Shown: positions 4,798-5,368 of the stretch, piece after piece
How positions within the stretch are numbered: position 1 is the first letter of the stretch
Layout: each line of letters begins with the position of its first letter
Program-made: the position numbers and the translations under genes
Notes under the pieces: generated by a model
What the model was told of the DNA's origin: nothing
The model's input: only the letters and a program-made list of their open reading frames with translations
Database searches by the model: none
Assembly: GCA_964544965.1 (NCBI GenBank)
Contig: CAZJED010000055.1
Location: 1 to 5,368 of the forward strand
DNA: 5,368 bases
Direction: 5' to 3'
DNA from: UBA11869 sp964544965
GTDB taxonomy: Bacteria; Pseudomonadota; Gammaproteobacteria; Eutrophobiales; Eutrophobiaceae

Positions 4798-5002
4798 CCT
4801 TTACCAGCAGAACATTAACGGCTTTGACAATAACTTTTACCTGGTCACCCTCACTGATTTTTAATTCTTCCAATGCATCTAATGTTAAAACAGAACTCAT
4901 GGATGCATCGGCTTTAATTTCAAGATTTACCTGACTCATCACTGTCCCGCGTTTAATTTCTTTAACCGTTCCGGCTAATTGATTTTTTGCACCGTATTGC
5001 AT
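4793..5002 (-). CDS. Single-domain Mop/TOBE molybdate-binding protein (molbindin)
   Basis: The 69-residue protein is one complete Mop domain: ARNQLAGTV-type start (GAKNQLAGTVKEIKRG at 4-19), VMSQVNLEIKA at 21-31, SSVLTLDALEELKISEGDQV at 36-55, and the end VKAVNVLLVKE. Such stand-alone domains assemble into hexamers that bind molybdate or tungstate in the cytoplasm and buffer or store it for molybdenum-cofactor enzymes; in a methylotroph a formate dehydrogenase would be a natural client, though none is in view. AGGAG lies 9 bases before the ATG, so the start is secure. It reads the same way as the partial gene at the right edge, 92 bases downstream of it, with a candidate promoter of its own. 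Confidence 0.92.
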   Translation of the reverse strand: MQYGAKNQLAGTVKEIKRGTVMSQVNLEIKADASMSSVLTLDALEELKISEGDQVKVIVKAVNVLLVKE

Positions 5003-5075
5003 AATTAATTTCTCCTAATATCAATATCATTCAGTCAATCTGATTCCTTATCAACAAGACCATGTCATAAAGAGG

Positions 5076-5104
5076 ATTATAAACAATACACTAATTAATC
5101 TAAA
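5076..5104 (-). promoter_or_regulatory. Candidate sigma-70 promoter for the Mop gene
   Basis: On the minus strand TTTAGA (5104-5099) and a consensus TATAAT (5081-5076) are separated by 17 bases. Transcription would begin near 5069 and leave a leader of about 67 bases before the Mop ATG. The -35 box overlaps the end of the upstream coding region. Confidence 0.4.
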
Positions 5105-5368
5105 ACACTAAGGTCATCGTCTTTTTCCTTTTTTGGGGCTACCTGAGCGAATGCCTCACGGAGACGGACTGCCAGATCAAAGGTTTCTTTTTGATTGATT
5201 ACGGGACGTTTCTTTGAGGCGATGTATTGGGCGAGTTCTTTATACATCTGTCCTGCCAGGGCATAGTGTTTTTCTTTTATCGCCTGTTTTGCAATGTCTA
5301 CCATGCCCTCAATCGGGTCACAGTTGAGCTCATCTAAGCGCTCGCCAATATCCTTTTTATTTCTGTTT
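5095..5368 (-). CDS. C-terminal part of an unrecognised alpha-helical protein, 5' end beyond the window
   Basis: The frame is open to the right edge, giving the last 90 residues. The ATG at 5304 is probably internal, because the reading continues upstream with a sensible sequence (KKDIGERLDELNCDPIEGMV) and GAGG lies only two bases before that ATG. The protein looks wholly helical: GERLDEL, DPIEGMVDIAKQAI, ALAGQMYKELAQYIASKKRP, then ETFDLAVRLREAF and a charged tail PKKEKDDDLSVLD. The pairing of CDPIEGM..IA with MYKELAQYIA..KRP recalls small helical DNA-associated proteins of phage or plasmid origin, but I cannot name a family, and this likeness is from memory only. No motif shows a catalytic role. 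Confidence 0.6.
   Translation of the reverse strand, partial: NRNKKDIGERLDELNCDPIEGMVDIAKQAIKEKHYALAGQMYKELAQYIASKKRPVINQKETFDLAVRLREAFAQVAPKKEKDDDLSVLD

Noticed and set aside
4710..4934. Plus-strand 74-codon frame across the DUF2784 end and the Mop gene
   Set aside because: It overlaps two well-supported genes and its composition is that of an antisense shadow.

Overview
The window looks like chromosomal DNA of an AT-rich gammaproteobacterial methylotroph, most plausibly a methanotroph. The main lineage clue is a formaldehyde-activating-enzyme (Fae) homologue, a family tied to the tetrahydromethanopterin C1 pathway. A molybdate-binding Mop protein, a GreB-type factor, a CPXCG zinc-ribbon protein and a DUF2784 membrane protein are all common proteobacterial housekeeping or accessory genes and fit this. 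No mobile element, rRNA, tRNA or CRISPR array was seen.

Left part (1-1680, plus strand): the 3' part of a methionine sulfoxide reductase fusion (end of MsrA, then a CPYC thioredoxin-like domain, then an MsrB-like domain without zinc cysteines). A Fae paralogue lacking the family's invariant histidine follows 35 bases later, then a strong 14-bp-stem terminator. After that comes a 39-codon ORF for a single-pass membrane peptide. It is flanked by two copies of the same 26-base sequence; one copy is the genuine 3' end of the neighbouring transporter gene.

Middle part (1703-3289, mostly minus strand): a ZnT9-like cation diffusion facilitator with a palindromic candidate operator just upstream, a small lysine-rich ORF, and a gene-poor stretch of about 390 bases. 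That stretch contains two 33-base direct repeats 101 bases apart, each followed on the minus strand by a hairpin; one hairpin has the shape of an intrinsic terminator.

Right part (3290-4780, plus strand): a tightly spaced run of an NTF2-like protein, a GreA/GreB-family factor with an altered coiled-coil tip, a CPXCG zinc-ribbon protein and a DUF2784 membrane protein. This is probably one operon, with a possible sigma-54-type promoter upstream. Convergent to it on the minus strand lie a one-domain Mop/TOBE molybdate-binding protein and the C-terminal part of an unrecognised protein that runs off the right edge.

No complete new defence or mobile system is visible. The points most worth checking are the trimodular Msr architecture, the Fae paralogue with a changed active site, the duplicated transporter tail around the small ORF, the repeat-plus-hairpin units, and the Gre factor without an acidic tip.
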